Shown: positions 33,761 through 48,305, counted from the first letter of the stretch. The stretch: DNA of 64,000 bases from Pterois miles (GCA_947000775.1 CAMQGK010000110.1:24401501-24465500); one strand, 5' to 3'. The notes: a model not told the origin generated them from the letters alone. Numbers and translations are program-made.

Positions 33761-36700
33761 CTTCTAGTCAGGTGTTAGTTTGCAGCTGGACTTTCAGAGA
33801 AAGGAGACAAATGTTGTTGAATATAATGTATACAGGTATCTTATTATATACCATTATGAGTAATTGTATATAAGAATGGACTTACAGTACATGTACATGA
33901 ATGTATTCCAAGAGTTCTTTGTGGCCATTGATAATTGCAAATGTTAGCATGCTACTCCCTAAGCTAAGATGGTAAACATGCTAAACATCAGCATGTTAGC
34001 ATTGTCATTGTGAGCATGTTAGCAAAAGCATTTCAAAACCATGGTTGTATTATAAAAACTGGATACTGGACCCCAAGATGGCGCCCATTCATTCCAGTGA
34101 CAATTGCTCACCTGAAGTAGCCTATACGTCAAATTTTTTTCTAGCTTCCGGGTTTATTTCTGGGATATACAGATGTTTAAATTGTTTTTCTCAAAATTAC
34201 AAATATAAAATGTCTCAGTCGTTATTGACCTTGTTTGGTGTCCTGTCAAAATTTTTACAGGCATCTCGTTTGCAAAAGTCTTCAGTGGGGAAATTGCTTC
34301 TTTACTGCAGAGGGATTTTTTGCGGCAATACCGTGCGTGGCCACTAGAAAACATTGGAAGCAAGGCTGAGTGGCGGGTCTTATTATACATTCATTTTCAA
34401 AACACAGCTGTGCCTAAGTATAGCCCACAGAGCTGCTAGCATGGCTGTAGAAATGTCTTTTTTCCATTAAGAGAAATAGGCTTGTTAGCATAATTGCAGT
34501 TGCTAAAGTGCACCTCCTAGCATCGTAGATCTCACTAAAAAGCTAATTAAAAAACAGCCAAACTTAAGTGGCAACCAAGTGGTCTGAAAAAACAAATTGA
34601 AATCTGCCGTTGCATGTGGCGAAATGTTGACTTGAGAATTAAGTATAAAAGGCATTGCGAGCGCGTGGCTCTCTTCTCCTCTCCTGAAAAGAAAACACCA
34701 ACATAACCAACCATACATGTAAATATGCAACAGATGAACAGACTGCGATGGACAGCCAATCGATAGACAGACAGAAGCGAGCACTTCCAAATGAACAGCA
34801 GGTAGCAAAAAAAAAAAAAGAAAGAGTACCTGTCACGGTTTCAGCAGCTCCTGTTGCAGCGCAGGACGAGGACGAGAGCAGGAGAGAAGAAAACAGACAG
34901 GTTGTGAGCAGACAGGATGCAAGCAGAGAGACATATTCGTCTGGTAAAAAAAACTTATTCATAAGTGATAAATAGGACTGTTGAAATTCATTAAATTCAA
35001 GCTCCATATGCTATTTGTGTAATTTTCCACCAATTAAAATAAATACAAACAGCATCATAATGAGTCCTTTTTACAATCCGGTCATTTTATTTTACCACAG
35101 GTGTGTACCCCGACATAATGAGCCATTTTCCCCTCTTCATCCAGCGTTATACTAATATGGAGGAACAGAGGGAATATGGGGACTGTGTTTCCCCCCTCCC
35201 CATGTCCCTGATTGAGATTCCAGCCAACCCCCGCTCTGGAGCAGCCACTGCCTGGAGGCGCTCCCCTGGGACCTTGCGGTGTATCCTGGAGAAGAGAGCA
35301 CCCATTCGGAACGGTGCCCACCCAAACTGGCATCTCACAGGGCATGGGAGACTGGCGTGTTCCCAAGTCCCCGCAGCAGTGCTCAGGGGCCTGTACCCTC
35401 GGGAGGGCTTCCATCATTCATTGTCTGCTGTTCATAAACAAGCCCCCCCATCCCCTCTCTCTCTCCCTCTCCCGCACCTCCCCTGCCCTCTGTTACACAT
35501 CCATATCTACATTTTTTATATTTCACACACCATCTTTTATTATATTGACATTTCACACACACTTTGGAGCTTCTTTGCACTGGCCGTGAACAATGTGGGC
35601 TTCAGTGCCGAGCGTACAGTGTGTTGGAAGTGACTGCTTGTCTCGCTTGTCATTGCTGGCGTAATAAGGGTGTAAGGTATGACACATGTCCTTGTTATCC
35701 TCCTTTGTGCATTTCCTATGTGTCAGCAATTCCCCCGGGATAAAAAGACGCGTGAGTGACAAATCACACGCGATGGGAAACAAATTTCTGAACACTGTCC
35801 AGGAGCCTGCTGCAATATTTCACATGGCTTCTGCTTCTTTTAAAACTTCCAAGTGTCAGTCAAAACTCTTTCTGTCTTTATTATGCCGATAATTCAACGT
35901 AATGAGGCTTCTGGGGCAATTCTGCTTCAGCTGAGAGTCATTTTAGCAAAAAACAGGCTGCGAGGTTGATAGCCGGGCTCAAACTCAAGCCTGAATGAGC
36001 ACACCGTACCCGTCCCAGTCCAACCGGCCCTTAGGACAGCCCATAATGAGGCTTTTGAGCTGCTTTAATTGCCAGGTAATTATAATGTTGTAGCAACATT
36101 ATGTAAATGACTCATTATCATGTAGTATTGTGGTATATCTGCCCACTTTTTAAGTTACAAGAGTGTAAAAATGTATCACCGTGATACCGGGGCACCTCAG
36201 TATTTAATCTTGTCAGCAGAGGCTTGCGTGTATCTAAACAGAGCGACTCGTGATATAGTGCGGTGACACCTTCCCTAACCCTTCAGTGTGATCCACTTCC
36301 TGCTGGTGGCCTCTGAAGGGGGCTATAAATAGTGTTGTGGCGCGTCTGCCGCCGCGCTCCCCCTTCTCTCCTCTGTACCTGCAGCACATTAGGTAGAAGT
36401 TATGAGGTGCCAGCTCGCCTGTGATTAGATGTCATGCCTGTCGCTCTGCTTAGACAGTGCTGATAGACAGATTTCTGGGGAAATGCGTGTGATGGCATCC
36501 GTGCGAGTGCAGCCGCTGCACCAATCTGTCAATCACGGCGGATGAGAGCAGGCAGGCCAGCCATCCTGCGAATAATGTCTGTCCTTGTCTCTCCTCACCT
36601 CTTCTCCTTTTCATTCCGAAGCAGAAACAGCAAAAGTGGAACATTTCCCGGCTTTTCCACCTACATTGATGCCACATTTCCTCCTCGTTGTGAACATTTG

Positions 36701-36885
36701 AAAGGGCGTATTTTTGCACCGCATTATGTTTTCTATATGAGTGCTCTGGCATTCAGGCGTCTGTGTTCAACCCATTGCCACCCTCAACGAATCCATAATA
36801 ATCCTCACATTTTCTTAAGTCACTGAGGCAAACTGAAACTCTCAGGAGACTGGCTGTCTGTGTGGTAAGAGTGGCACATAACCTC

Positions 36886-37010
<125 letters not shown>

Positions 37011-37668
37011 TTCTCCATCGCTGCTGCTCAGTAAAAGCAGTGGGGTAACACTAATGAGGCAACATTTCTTCTCAGTACTAGTGTGATGCCTTTGAATTAA
37101 TGCTCTTCCTTTCAGGTAAAACATTCCCTTGCTTATTTATGCTCATGATCTGCGGCGTGTTGCATGTCAACCTACTGTGTGATCGCACTGTATAAGAGGA
37201 CACAACAGAGTAGGATGCTGGAACTCGGCGTAGTTCCCCATAGAGCTCCACGTTGGTTACCTTTGTGTGTGTGTGCGCGGAGCGGTGCTGTCTCACTGTG
37301 TGTAGCCCACTGTGTTTTCATTTAATTAGAGGGATCAGGGGTGGGCTTCAAACTTTTTCGCTTCAAGGAAATCGGATGGAGAAGCGAGCTCCTGCCGAGC
37401 GGACCCAATAAACACGGGCGACTTTTGAGGTTGGGATTTTCACAAAAGAAAGCGATCAAAGAGTTTCCGCTGTCCTTGCAGAAAAAAGAAGAACAGTGCC
37501 TGACCCCTCATGCAAGTCTTTCTCGTCAGGCATATTTGTTTTCATATCTACATTAAATCCACTTGATGGCATTTCCCAGAGCTTTCAATCATATCACTCA
37601 TTCTTCATCGGCAGATGCAGTGATTACATTTCGACATCTTTATGGCAGCTATGCAAACTCCATACCAG

Positions 37669-38347
37669 AGCTGAAATGATTAATCTAGTAATTGATGGAC
37701 AGACAATTCTGATATTCGATCAATCCTTTAAAGGGGCTCTATACGATATCCAGAGCATTAATATAGCAGCAAACAACTATTTGCTATGTAAATATATAGA
37801 GGAGTAGTACATGTTAGTTCATGTGAGCGTGCCTCACTGACTAGACTCTCATACGGCAGGTATGGCTGATGACGGGTTAACGCTGTTAGCTCTGTCAGCC
37901 GGTGTTGCCAGTTGTTTCCACTGTTGGCGTAACAGCGTTAGTTGCTGCGAACCACCGACCTGTCGTGTCTAGATGGGAACCTCCAGATTGCAAAATCTGA
38001 CCTGTGATCTGCAAAAACTTGCAAAACCTCTGGCGAGACTCGCTGCCCGACAGCCTATCCTAACATTATTCTAAATCAATACCTAACTTTAAACATCTCG
38101 TGGGAGTTTTCCCATGTCGCAGGACCCCACCGGCTCCGCTCTAGCCATGTTGAGAGCAGTGTGGAGGCAGTAAAAATGCTCCCAATCTTGTATTTAAATA
38201 TTTGACTCCAGCTTCTTGAATTGAACTATTTCTGCTTTTTCTGTCTTCTATAAACTGAATACCTTTGGGCTTTGGACTGTTTTCTGACCCGTTTGACGAC
38301 AAATAGTAATTGATAATCAGAATATATTATTTGGTGGAGCCCTACTC
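37669..38347 (-). repeat. dispersed repeat split by an insertion
   Basis: 37669-37725 (AGCTGAAATGATTAATCTAG) and 38208-38347 (TCTATAAACTGAATACCTTT, ending GGTGGAGCCCTAC) look like the two ends of one repeat copy. The intervening 0.48 kb (37726-38207) reads as inserted foreign sequence, possibly another repeat. Confidence 0.4.
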
Positions 38348-41110
38348 TATATGCTGATAAAGATAGTCACACAATTGAAAGCGCTGGAAATAAGCTAGTA
38401 GGTGGACATTGAGTTGGCAAGTCCTCCATAACAACTGAGAAAAATCTGTTCGCTGATGAGGACTGTGTGATACAATTGAAAGCTCTGGTAAAAGCTAATA
38501 AGTGGACGTTGAGATGAGATTGTTTTTTCAAGTTCAAGAATTTTCTGCTTATTTGTGGCGGCTTTCACTTTAACATAAGATGCATTTGTGCCTGCAATGG
38601 CTTGTTTTGCAGTTGTGTGCATTAGTCAGTAATTTAGTTGCATTCTGTTTACAGACTTGACCTGCTTCGTTTGTTATTATCAGCTGTCAGGTACAGTTTA
38701 ATCCAGCCCAACCTGTCAGCGAGATATCAAAAAAACACTCACCTGCAAACACTACAGGGAATACTCCGATTAATTCTCCCCAGAGTCGACTGAAACATAT
38801 TAATCAGGTCGGCTTACAGGAGACGCAGAGCATGTTCCTGCACGATAAACTGTAATAAGGAGGAGATTTTGCCAGTATCCCTACAGAGGTGGCTAATTGC
38901 TCACTGTTAATGAGACATGCTTTGTAAATGTCCAATCTATGACCTGAATGTTTGTGTTGTACTAGCAAAAAGCCAGGAGGACACATGTAGTCGAAGACAG
39001 CTTTTGCTCTGAGACATTAAGGGATAATCCTTCAGAAATGCTGTCAGATAAAAAGCAGATATATTGAATTTGGTGCCCTGCCTCCTCTGAGTAAGGTACT
39101 ATGGGCATCTGTAGTTGCACATAAATAACAACAGATGCATGCTCTTATGAATAAATGGCTAAAATTAAGACATTTCAGCATCAGCAATGTCTTTGAAAAC
39201 AACAATAGAAAGGTGTGTAATCTCATAGGTGTGTGCGACTTGGGTCCCGTCACTCACAGTACACATGAAAATGGCTCTGCAGCTGACACAAAAAGCAGCC
39301 ACAAACAGCAACCAGCCACTTTAATGACAACTCAGGTGGCGTTCAGCTCTCGCAGTCGTGTGACAAGAAAAAAAGGGAGCGCTAACACATTTCTGACTAC
39401 TGTAGATGCCAGGCTGCTGTTCCACACAGCCTCACATGACAGACGCCGAGCTCTCCCTGGCTGTTACACAAATAAAACGGCATCAAAATGCAAAAAAAAT
39501 AAATAAATAAATAAAAGGGGAATAAAAAAAGAGAGCGGCTGCTTAATATCACGGTGACACATCGATCAAAAGGTAATTCGGCATAATAAAACAAGACTAT
39601 TTTGCGAGGCAGGATGTCTCAAATCAACATGATATGAGGCAGGAAGAAGCATTATAGTAACACACTATATTAAGTCATGCTGATTGTGACAAATGCAAGA
39701 ACTTCAGAGGTCTATAAATCACCAACCAACTGCATTCGCTGGGAGGTACAATGATTTTCCTTTTTCCTACGAGGCACAATCATTCACTCTGTTATGTTAA
39801 CAAGACTGGTTGACTGAGCATGGACTTAAGTGCAGCGGCGGCGGTGGCGGCAGCGTGCTCTGCACCCAAAAACCAATGCAGCACAGAGAGACGCCCGCTT
39901 AAAGCTGAGGCGAAGCTTAACCTCTGGCAAAGTGACACATCACATCTCATTCGAATTGTCTATTTCGGGTGACGCTGCATCTTTTTTTTTTTTCCCTCTT
40001 CAGAGTCAGCAGCCACTGCTGCAAAGCCTCTTTTCAGTTTTTTTTTTTCTTTTTTTTTTTAAGAAAACTTGCGGCAGGAGTGCTGCGTTTGTTACCACAG
40101 GAGAGAAAGCGAAGCTCTGATTCAACACGCAGCCCTGCCCGGATCAAAACGCACGCAGAACGATTCAAATCAAAGCCTCCAAAGAGTCTTGAGGGAGGGA
40201 TTTTTGCTGTTCTGTAATGCCTCACCTATAGTATGGTGTATTGCCAGGAAAGCTCACAGATTCACAGAGGTGTGTGTGCTTTCCTGTCTGTTGCCATATC
40301 TGCTTACTCACTATGAATGTGCATACATCTGCACAAGCATTTCTGTGTGTGTGTGAGGGGTAATTAGGACATTAGGAGAAGCTTCTGACAGGCTTGTCAT
40401 CGCCACAGCCTGCCCGGTGGAGAGGAGGTGGTCAGAGGGGTAAGTGGGGGTCCAGTGGGGTCAAGAGACAGCTGCTGCACCACCACTCACTGTCTGGAAG
40501 CTCTCAGAGAATATTAAACCGCTGGGGCCTCGGCCAGCAAGACGCTCCCTCATTTATGGAATACACAAAAGCTGTTTCACAAGGAGGCATAGCCACAAAT
40601 TTATTCCCACTGTTAAATAAAAGTGCTATTGTTTATTATCCTGAAACATGAGACCATAAACAGAAAAAAAGACCAAAATAAATGGAGATGGCATCGAAGT
40701 AATTGAGGTTATTTTGTAAATTTAGAGCGCATTTTTTTTCCTCATGATGATAAATATGTGTGGTCTTGCGGCTCCTGTGTATCTGTCCTCAGCAGAGAGA
40801 TGCTCTATTATTACAGTGCAAGGCATATTAAATACATCCCCCCAAGGCTGATGACCTTGGTGATGACGTACGATTAATTGTATGGATGGATTATTATCAT
40901 CATAATATGCCTCCTTCGCTTGCTCCACTCTCCTTAACACCTGTGCCCATTCTGCCGGCGCTCATACACTCATAATCACATCTATCAGCCCCAAAAACTC
41001 TAACTGCATCCGGGGACGCTAAACACGTCCATTTGTTTGCAGTTGTAATGTCTTTTGTGCGCCTCAATCAGGCACCTGTCAGACACGCACCTGCTACCTC
41101 CGTGCCAAGG

Positions 41111-41133
41111 AAAAAAAAAAAAAAAAAAAAAAA
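41111..41133. repeat. poly(A) run of 23
   Basis: A 23-residue A homopolymer with no recognisable retroposon upstream. Confidence 0.95.
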
Positions 41134-41365
41134 GGCAGAGGGAAGGCCTTTTGTTTCCTCGCAGAGTTTATAATCAGTGCGTTGTTTCCAATCTCCTTCC
41201 ACCATTTTTCAATTTCCCATTTCCCTTTTCTCAGTCAAATCACTGCTATCAATCAGGTGCATGTTTGAGAGAGGGGAAAGCAAGCGAGTATTAGAGAGAG
41301 AGGGGGAAGTTCCTTGATGGAACCATCTCCAGCCCTAGGCCTCATTAGTCAGAGACTGCAGGAGG

Positions 41366-41368
<3 letters not shown>

Positions 41369-41405
<37 letters not shown>
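41369..41405. repeat. (GT)n microsatellite
   Basis: A pure GT run of about 37 bp in intron 1. Confidence 0.95.
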
Positions 41406-41409
<4 letters not shown>

Positions 41410-42480
41410 TGAACAGGGGATGCATATGTGTGTGTGATAAAAATGAATACTGCCAGAGTGTGTCTGTCAATATGAGGCCATTTAACATTCCCCATTCCAT
41501 CCAAATGATGCACAGCGGACATTATGCTCTCTATTTGAGTCCTCCTCCTAAATGGATACTCAGCCCAGTACGTTCTATTATATGTTGCCCTTTTCCCTCC
41601 ACTGTGCTTACTGATATCATGGCAGAAGATGACCTATAACGTCTCCACAACAATTTCTGTGCAGCCATGACAACATCTTCTCTGTATCAGCATGCCCCAG
41701 TGCTGTAAAAAACATCTCAGAAACCAATGCGGCTGACTGATGTGGCAGTCAATACGAATCAAACCGTAACAGCTGCATCGGCACAAGCAATATTGATCTC
41801 GTGTGACGAGAGGCGCTCGCAGTGCATCGACATCTTTTTGAAGAGTCAACTTAGTCACTTTGATTGTCTGTTTCACTGAGCGCGTCGACTCTCACAACAG
41901 AAATAGCACCTCTGTTAACATTCATGAGGCACAAATTAGACAGCGAACACAAACTGTGAATAAAGGATGAGCAAACACGACGAGTCCAGATTATTGCCAA
42001 CGTGGCAATATGCTCGACGTTTTTCTGAGTGTATTGATTATAAAGGGGATCCATTTGAAGTGGCGATACAAAATGGCAACTACAGTATAGTAAATTCACA
42101 ATGGCAGGGTAATATACGGCTCCACTGCTTTCATTTATTCACAGCTTGACATTTCCTCCCTTCCACAGAGTGTGCTCTAACTGTGTGCCAATGGCCACAT
42201 CATTTAGACTGGACCCGCATGAATATTTAACATTAGTGCCTGGCTCGTAGCTCGCAGAAAATGAATTATTTTTAGTGGGCTTCGCAGAGGCACCGTGGAA
42301 AACCCTCACTCCAGTGATGAATCGCTGGAGAGTTTATGTTGTATTAAGCAGGCAAAACAAATGGCTATCAATCATTTGAAGCTTTTCCATGCTCGCCAGC
42401 TACATACCCCCCCCCACCCCCCCGCCTCCATCCTTGCAGAGATTCAGATGGTTTTCAGAGGGATCAGCTGCCAGCTTTGG

Positions 42481-42486
<6 letters not shown>

Positions 42487-42516
<30 letters not shown>
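42487..42516. repeat. poly(A) run of 30
   Basis: Thirty A residues follow GTGTGT. No retroposon body that I recognise lies upstream, so it is recorded only as a homopolymer. Confidence 0.95.
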
Positions 42517-42520
<4 letters not shown>

Positions 42521-45500
42521 CTCGAGTTCACTGGTGTTTATTGACAAGCCCTCTGTGGAAGAGGAAGACGGACTCCGGATGTGTTACAGTAGTCTGCTAC
42601 AGCTTTAGGGAAATATAACTAAATGATATGTACATGTTTTCACTCTCTATTCTTTAAAACAGTTTACAAACACTAAATACCATGACTTAATCTTATGGGC
42701 TATTGTACTAGACTTGCTGACTTCACACAGTTATCATTCTTGCCTTGTAATTTTGTGTTTAATTACTCTCGTATAGTTTCTGTTTTTTTCTTCTTCTTTC
42801 TTTGTGCTACTGCAACAACTAAATCCCCCCTCTAGGGATCAATAAAATCTTATCTTCTCCTATTATCTCTGACCAATTACCATTTTGTTTCATTTTGAGG
42901 CATCTGAGTGTCTTATTACAATAATTACCATCTAATAAACACATTTTGTCAGTTTTCACCACAAGATTTACATCTGAAGTAAGGTTGCAACTTAAGATTA
43001 ACTAAGTATGTTAATTTCATCATTATTTTCTTGATTAACTAATTAAGCATATTAGTCTGTAAAATGTCAGAAGATGGTGAAGAAAGCTTCTTGTAATTTC
43101 CCAAGGTGACATTTTCAAATGTTCCTATTTTGTCCGACCAACTGTCCAAAAGTCATAGAGGCCTTAATACAAAACAGAGAACGACCGCAAATGTGGCGTG
43201 ATCCTCAGTCATTCAAAAACAGTGATGACAGTAACTCGTACTGTGAAAGATGCCAACCAACAGCTGATGTAGAGCTTGATGGTGACAGACTCATAATGTG
43301 ACTACAGCTATGAGCAGCAAACCAGATTTACTGTTTACTGTCCTTTAGAAAACACTGGCTAGTTACTGTAATGCTACGGCTAAAAGAAACATTTATCTCA
43401 AACTCTCTTGGCAAATATCTGGAATCCATGTTTTCCTCTTCCTAATCAGCTTAGTCTCTCCTCATCTTCTGGTGAGGTTTTTCAATGCTTGCTCTGTTTT
43501 TCTTTTCATATTTACATTTTACTGTAGCACTATTCATTGCACATTCATCATATATAGACAATATATATCATATATATAGCATATGTATCATATATACAAT
43601 ATATCATTTTACTCTGGAAAGCATCCACTGAAAATGGAAGGAGCTCAAACAGATAAATGACCAACCAATAACCCAATTACAGAGGGATGCTTAAACTATC
43701 TCAGCTATCTCTTAAATTAATCCCACTGTCCCACCAGTCAGGACAGCCAGTACAAACTCACCCTGTTGTTCAAACCCACTAAAACCTTATTTCAAAGTCC
43801 AGAAATCCAAAAGTTTCCAAAGATACCAAATATGTCAGGCTAAATATTGGGAGATGTGTATAAAATGATGCACGATGTATATATCTGATTGAGTATGAAC
43901 AACGTATAGCATCAATGGAAAATATGAACCAAGCTGATGAAGAGTAAATGTGTGATACTGTCGGACAGTGTGGAGCAAGACAATTTTTCCAACCTCAAGA
44001 AACTGGGTGTTAAATGGCTACTCCAGGCGTAACAGTGAAGTACAATTAGACAATTGTTATATGTGCATGTGCGGTGAAGCGTGATTCCACATCTGCACGA
44101 CCTATTTCTACTCAGTAACTGAAAAAAGGTTTAGCAGATTTGTTTCTTCTTTAACAGCCACAATGTTTTTCAGCATGTTTTTCGTGCTGAAATGCATAAG
44201 TATACTCCTGTTGGGATGTGAGCCAAATAAACAAGTGAAATGTTTTGTCCTCGACTTTGAGATCTGGGATGTGGCACCATTTTATTTAATTTTTTGGAGA
44301 ATGCTCATTTGATTTAAGGTTTAGCACTTCACCATCAACCTCTTTGTTGAAGCGTAACATCTCCTACATTTGTAGAATCAGGTGTGAGCAGTAGACAGTT
44401 TGTTAACTTTTAACAGCAGGGACAGATTTAGGCAATTACAACTCCGTCTGCTTCTTCAGCACCACGGACAGCACCACAGATTCATCAAACAGCAGAGTTA
44501 GGCTTCTTGGTTGGAGCCATAGAATCTAACTTACACAAACATCATAAATAATCAATGAGTCAGGCAGACTAGACTAACACAGGCGGCGTAATAGGGGGAA
44601 CAACGACACTTTCAGGTGTTATGGTAATAAAGTGGTATGTTGGCGATAAAGTCTATATGGCGTCTAACATGTTGCACCTTTGTCCAATCATAATCAGCCA
44701 TTGTGTAGCCTAATTCAAATGAAATCAAAGAGATCTGACATCCAGCCTGCTGCAGTTTCATAATGATCTGTAAATATTTTTCAGCTTCTCAATGGTTGGA
44801 GTCTCAACGGGTGGGGGCCTTTCCAAGTTTTGCAGCATCCCTCGCCACTTCCGAGGCTGTGAAGTGCTTGCCACACAGTGTGGTTTCTCTCCCTGTGGGG
44901 AGGACCGGGGCAGGCTGTCCTCAGGGATCAGCGGCAATGTCGGCAACCCACCCGACCTGTCCTGAAACGTGGAACCCTTCTGATTAAATTGTTTATTAGA
45001 GCACAAAGTTTTAGATAGATCTAGATGCTTAAATTTGTTCCCAAAGTGCACCACATTCATGCATTTAACTTTAAAATGTACAAAATTTTCCTTCCCCTTA
45101 GAGGGATTCATCCACCTCAGTGTCATTAAATCCTGTGGGAAACTGTATTAAGTCATACAAAGCTGGATGCCCCCCCCACAAAACTCATTCCAGCACTGCT
45201 AGCCCCTGCAGTCTGGATGGAGAGCGGGGGATGGCAGGTTAACAAAAAGCAGGAATTTTGGCCATTTTGCTAACAAGGGGGATGGCATCCTCCCTCAAAT
45301 CACCTACGAGGTGTAAGGGAAGGGTTCAGGTTGAGGTTTGAATTTGGTATGAAGAAGCCTATTGCCAAGGCTGCTGGTACAAAGGTGAGAATCATCTCGT
45401 CTTGTACAAATGAAATTTCCTGCAAAATTAAGAGGGCTAAGAGATCAAACCTAAGAGTGCATAAAAGAGTAGTTCTTATAGGTGATTAAATGAGCTCTTC

Positions 45501-45652
45501 ATGCTTCCCGTACCTGCTTGGAGTATATTTGATTGGCTACGTAATTACCTTAACATTGGTTAATTGCTAGTCAATTTAGCCCTCATTGCAATCACATAAC
45601 CCTCTAGTCTGCCAATCAGTAATTTAAAAATCAGGTATAAATTCAGTCAGAT

Positions 45653-45655
<3 letters not shown>

Positions 45656-45695
<40 letters not shown>
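45656..45695. repeat. (CA)n microsatellite
   Basis: A pure CA run of about 40 bp, 250 bp before a second and longer CA run. Confidence 0.95.
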
Positions 45696-45698
<3 letters not shown>

Positions 45699-45699
45699 C

Positions 45700-45941
45700 A
45701 CACAGAGTCGTGTTTTCATTACTTTTGAGTACATTGACTTACATTTCACTTCCTGGAGACTTATGCTAACTGTAATTGCTATTTGGCTAATCCTAAGCCT
45801 TAACCTAACCTTAAACCAAGTCCTCACCCTAAAATATAATGATTTATGTCATGGGATGTGCATTTTCTCCCCATTTGGAAGATGGATTCCCACAATGTGT
45901 GTGACTGTGTAAACACGTTTATGTCCCCACAACGTCAGAAA

Positions 45942-46008
<67 letters not shown>
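45700..46008 (+). repeat. dispersed repeat ending in (CA)n
   Basis: CCTTAACCTAACCTTAAACC, CACCCTAAAATATAATG and TGTCCCCACAACGTCAGAAA lead directly into a (CA)33 run at 45943-46008. The same order precedes the CA run at 58909. Confidence 0.65.
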
Positions 46009-46010
<2 letters not shown>

Positions 46011-47814
46011 GAGTTTAACAGATTCTCAGATTACTTGACAGTTTCATTAAAACAGATTACCGTGACCCTGAAGTTTTAATCTGCCAGATAAAGTGAAGCT
46101 GTTTTTACACCCATCCTCAAGGATGCACTTCATTTCCAACAACATCCAACCCGAGATGAGATTTGGCCTTTTCTCAAATACAATCTGAATTGCTCCAATT
46201 GATTAAACAGAAACTGGCAGGCTGAACAGAGCAGAGCCGAGTACAAACCCGCGTCCACACCGCCACTGGCAACTGTGGACACAAGATTGAGGGTAAGATA
46301 TCTGTGAGTGGCCTGGCACCTGAGTCGGAGAGATAGTCCTGCTTACTTGGGGAGGAGGTGTGTGTGTGTGGGGGGGGTCAAATGGGAGACAGACTGGGTG
46401 GCTGTGTCTGTGTTTCCCCTTCAGGTGAATATTTTATGGATGTGCGATTCAGTTCAGATGACAGTTTGAGATGACTGAGCGTCGGCGTGCAGGCGGCTAG
46501 AGTTCAGCGATTTATTAGAGGGGAGGGAGTGCGGCATGGGGGAGAGTGACGCTGAATCTGAGAAATGTGTTAGTGGCTGTTAATGTGAGGAGTCTCGAAA
46601 TGACTAAAGTTTGTGCTCGCATGTGTATGCATGTGTGAGATGACTGAGTGCTATCTGCAACCGGAGCCCATGAAAGAGAAGAGGCACCGGCAGTACAGAT
46701 GTGTCTCTCTCTGAGCCCAACATGAAACACAGGAAACGGCCTCTTTGATCATTACCTACCTGTCAGTCTGCCCTCCACAGGGACCGCCTGTTACGACTGC
46801 TGATGCGCCGCACTGACAGGCCAGAAACACACACGCAAAACTCAAACACATAGGAAAAAAAAAAAAAAAGAAAGAAAAGCAGCACCACTATGAGCCTGAC
46901 TGGTGCCGGCATTCAAACTCGTCCCCGAGGAGGCATAACAATGACGACCAGTGGTGTGGCCAAAGCGCAGGTTTATTATTCCATATTTGGATTCCAATTA
47001 GCCTCAGTGACTGCGAGGCTTGCCGGGGTTCACGCTTGTACCAACGGGCAATTTAGTCTCCACTCCCTGTGATTGTATGTTTGTTGAGTGTGGGAGGAAA
47101 CAAGCAGAAAGTCGTGCGATCAAAGGGAGAACATGTCGGTAGTGAGTCAAAGGCAAACAAGCTTTTCCAAATTCATTTGTTTGACTTGCTGCATCTACAG
47201 TCGATATCCTACAACCTGCTGAGAAAATCTGTAGACAAACAGGAAGACATGGAAACTACATATGGACAGGGTCAGCCAGTCCTCCCATCACTGAGAACCT
47301 ATAAACTTATTCATGTTACTGTGTGGGTCTGAATAATGTGAATACACTTTACAGTGACTTGTAGTAAAAAAGCTGAATTTAAGGCATTTAATGTTGGGTT
47401 GTGCTTGCCGTACTGGAACTTGTTGTATAGCTGTGTCTAGAAATGTTGTAATTAAGTGGGTGTGAAAATTGTTGCTGTCACTGTGAGGACAAATGTTCAA
47501 ATATAGGAAAATAAGACACCAATAAGACGAAGTGAAATTTACTTTGGGTCATTTCAACCAAATTACAAAATTAAATGTCATAGTAGGAGCCAAACACTGT
47601 GGAGGTTAACAGGATTTCATTTGTAGCCCGCATAGTTATGAACATTTCAACCCTTTCATCAGACAAGGAAGTCAACATTGGACAAATTTTCTGCAGTTTC
47701 TGTCCAATGCAAGTAAAGTATGGTTAAGATTATGAAAGATTTTGGTTATGGCAAATGAACTGTGGTTAAGGTTAGGTACCTGCAGCCGTTTAGAGAAAGA
47801 ACTGGGTGTGATCA

Positions 47815-48305
47815 GGCGGCTACCTCTGGGTCTGAAAAGTGAAGCCTCAGTAAACATTGTAAGCATGAGTTTATGGTCTCAATCGCTAGTTTTAAGTCTT
47901 CTTCAATTCAGCATGATGTTCATTTAGTAAATTATGGTCCCCTTTAGAGTCAAATAGACCATAAAGCAGGGGACGATTTAGGGCTTGGGTACCTTGTGGT
48001 TGGCAGGTCGCTACCACGGCGTTTTCCGGTCTGAGAGTTGTCCTCGTTTTCGTCTTAGAGCTGCAACCCTCTCACTGTGTGTTTTCACTTCATGAAAGAT
48101 AATTGTAACATTTTAATGGCCTAAAAATGTCTTGTTCACTGTTCAGTTGTACCTAGCTCCACCCTCTCATGTCACTTCTGATTGCAAAGAACCACGATTG
48201 TGACGACCAAAAACTAAGATGGTAAAAAAAATGCCTAACTTGACGTTTCAAAACGGCAGTTCACAGACTAGTGGGTGAATGTGTGTCCACTTCTTATGTG
48301 CAGTC
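47815..48305 (+). repeat. dispersed repeat copy
   Basis: From GGCGGCTACCTCTGGGTCTG to TCCACTTCTTATGTGCAG. It has the same internal order as the copy at 19338-19875. Confidence 0.65.

Noticed and set aside
34045..34390. ORFs on both strands around CAAGATGGCGCCCATT
   Set aside because: The motif belongs to dispersed fish repeat sequence as I recall it, and neither frame resembles a known protein.
35103..35633. Longest open frame in the window (176 codons, plus strand)
   Set aside because: It overlaps equally open frames on both strands in a GC-rich patch. The translation is low in recognisable motifs and its end is microsatellite-like, with no splice context or known family. Treated as a chance ORF in intron 1.
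36300..36420. GC-rich patch with CTATAAATAGTG (TATA-like) that might be a promoter
   Set aside because: No downstream ORF or donor giving a signal peptide in the minus-strand direction, and the TATA-like string alone is not sufficient.
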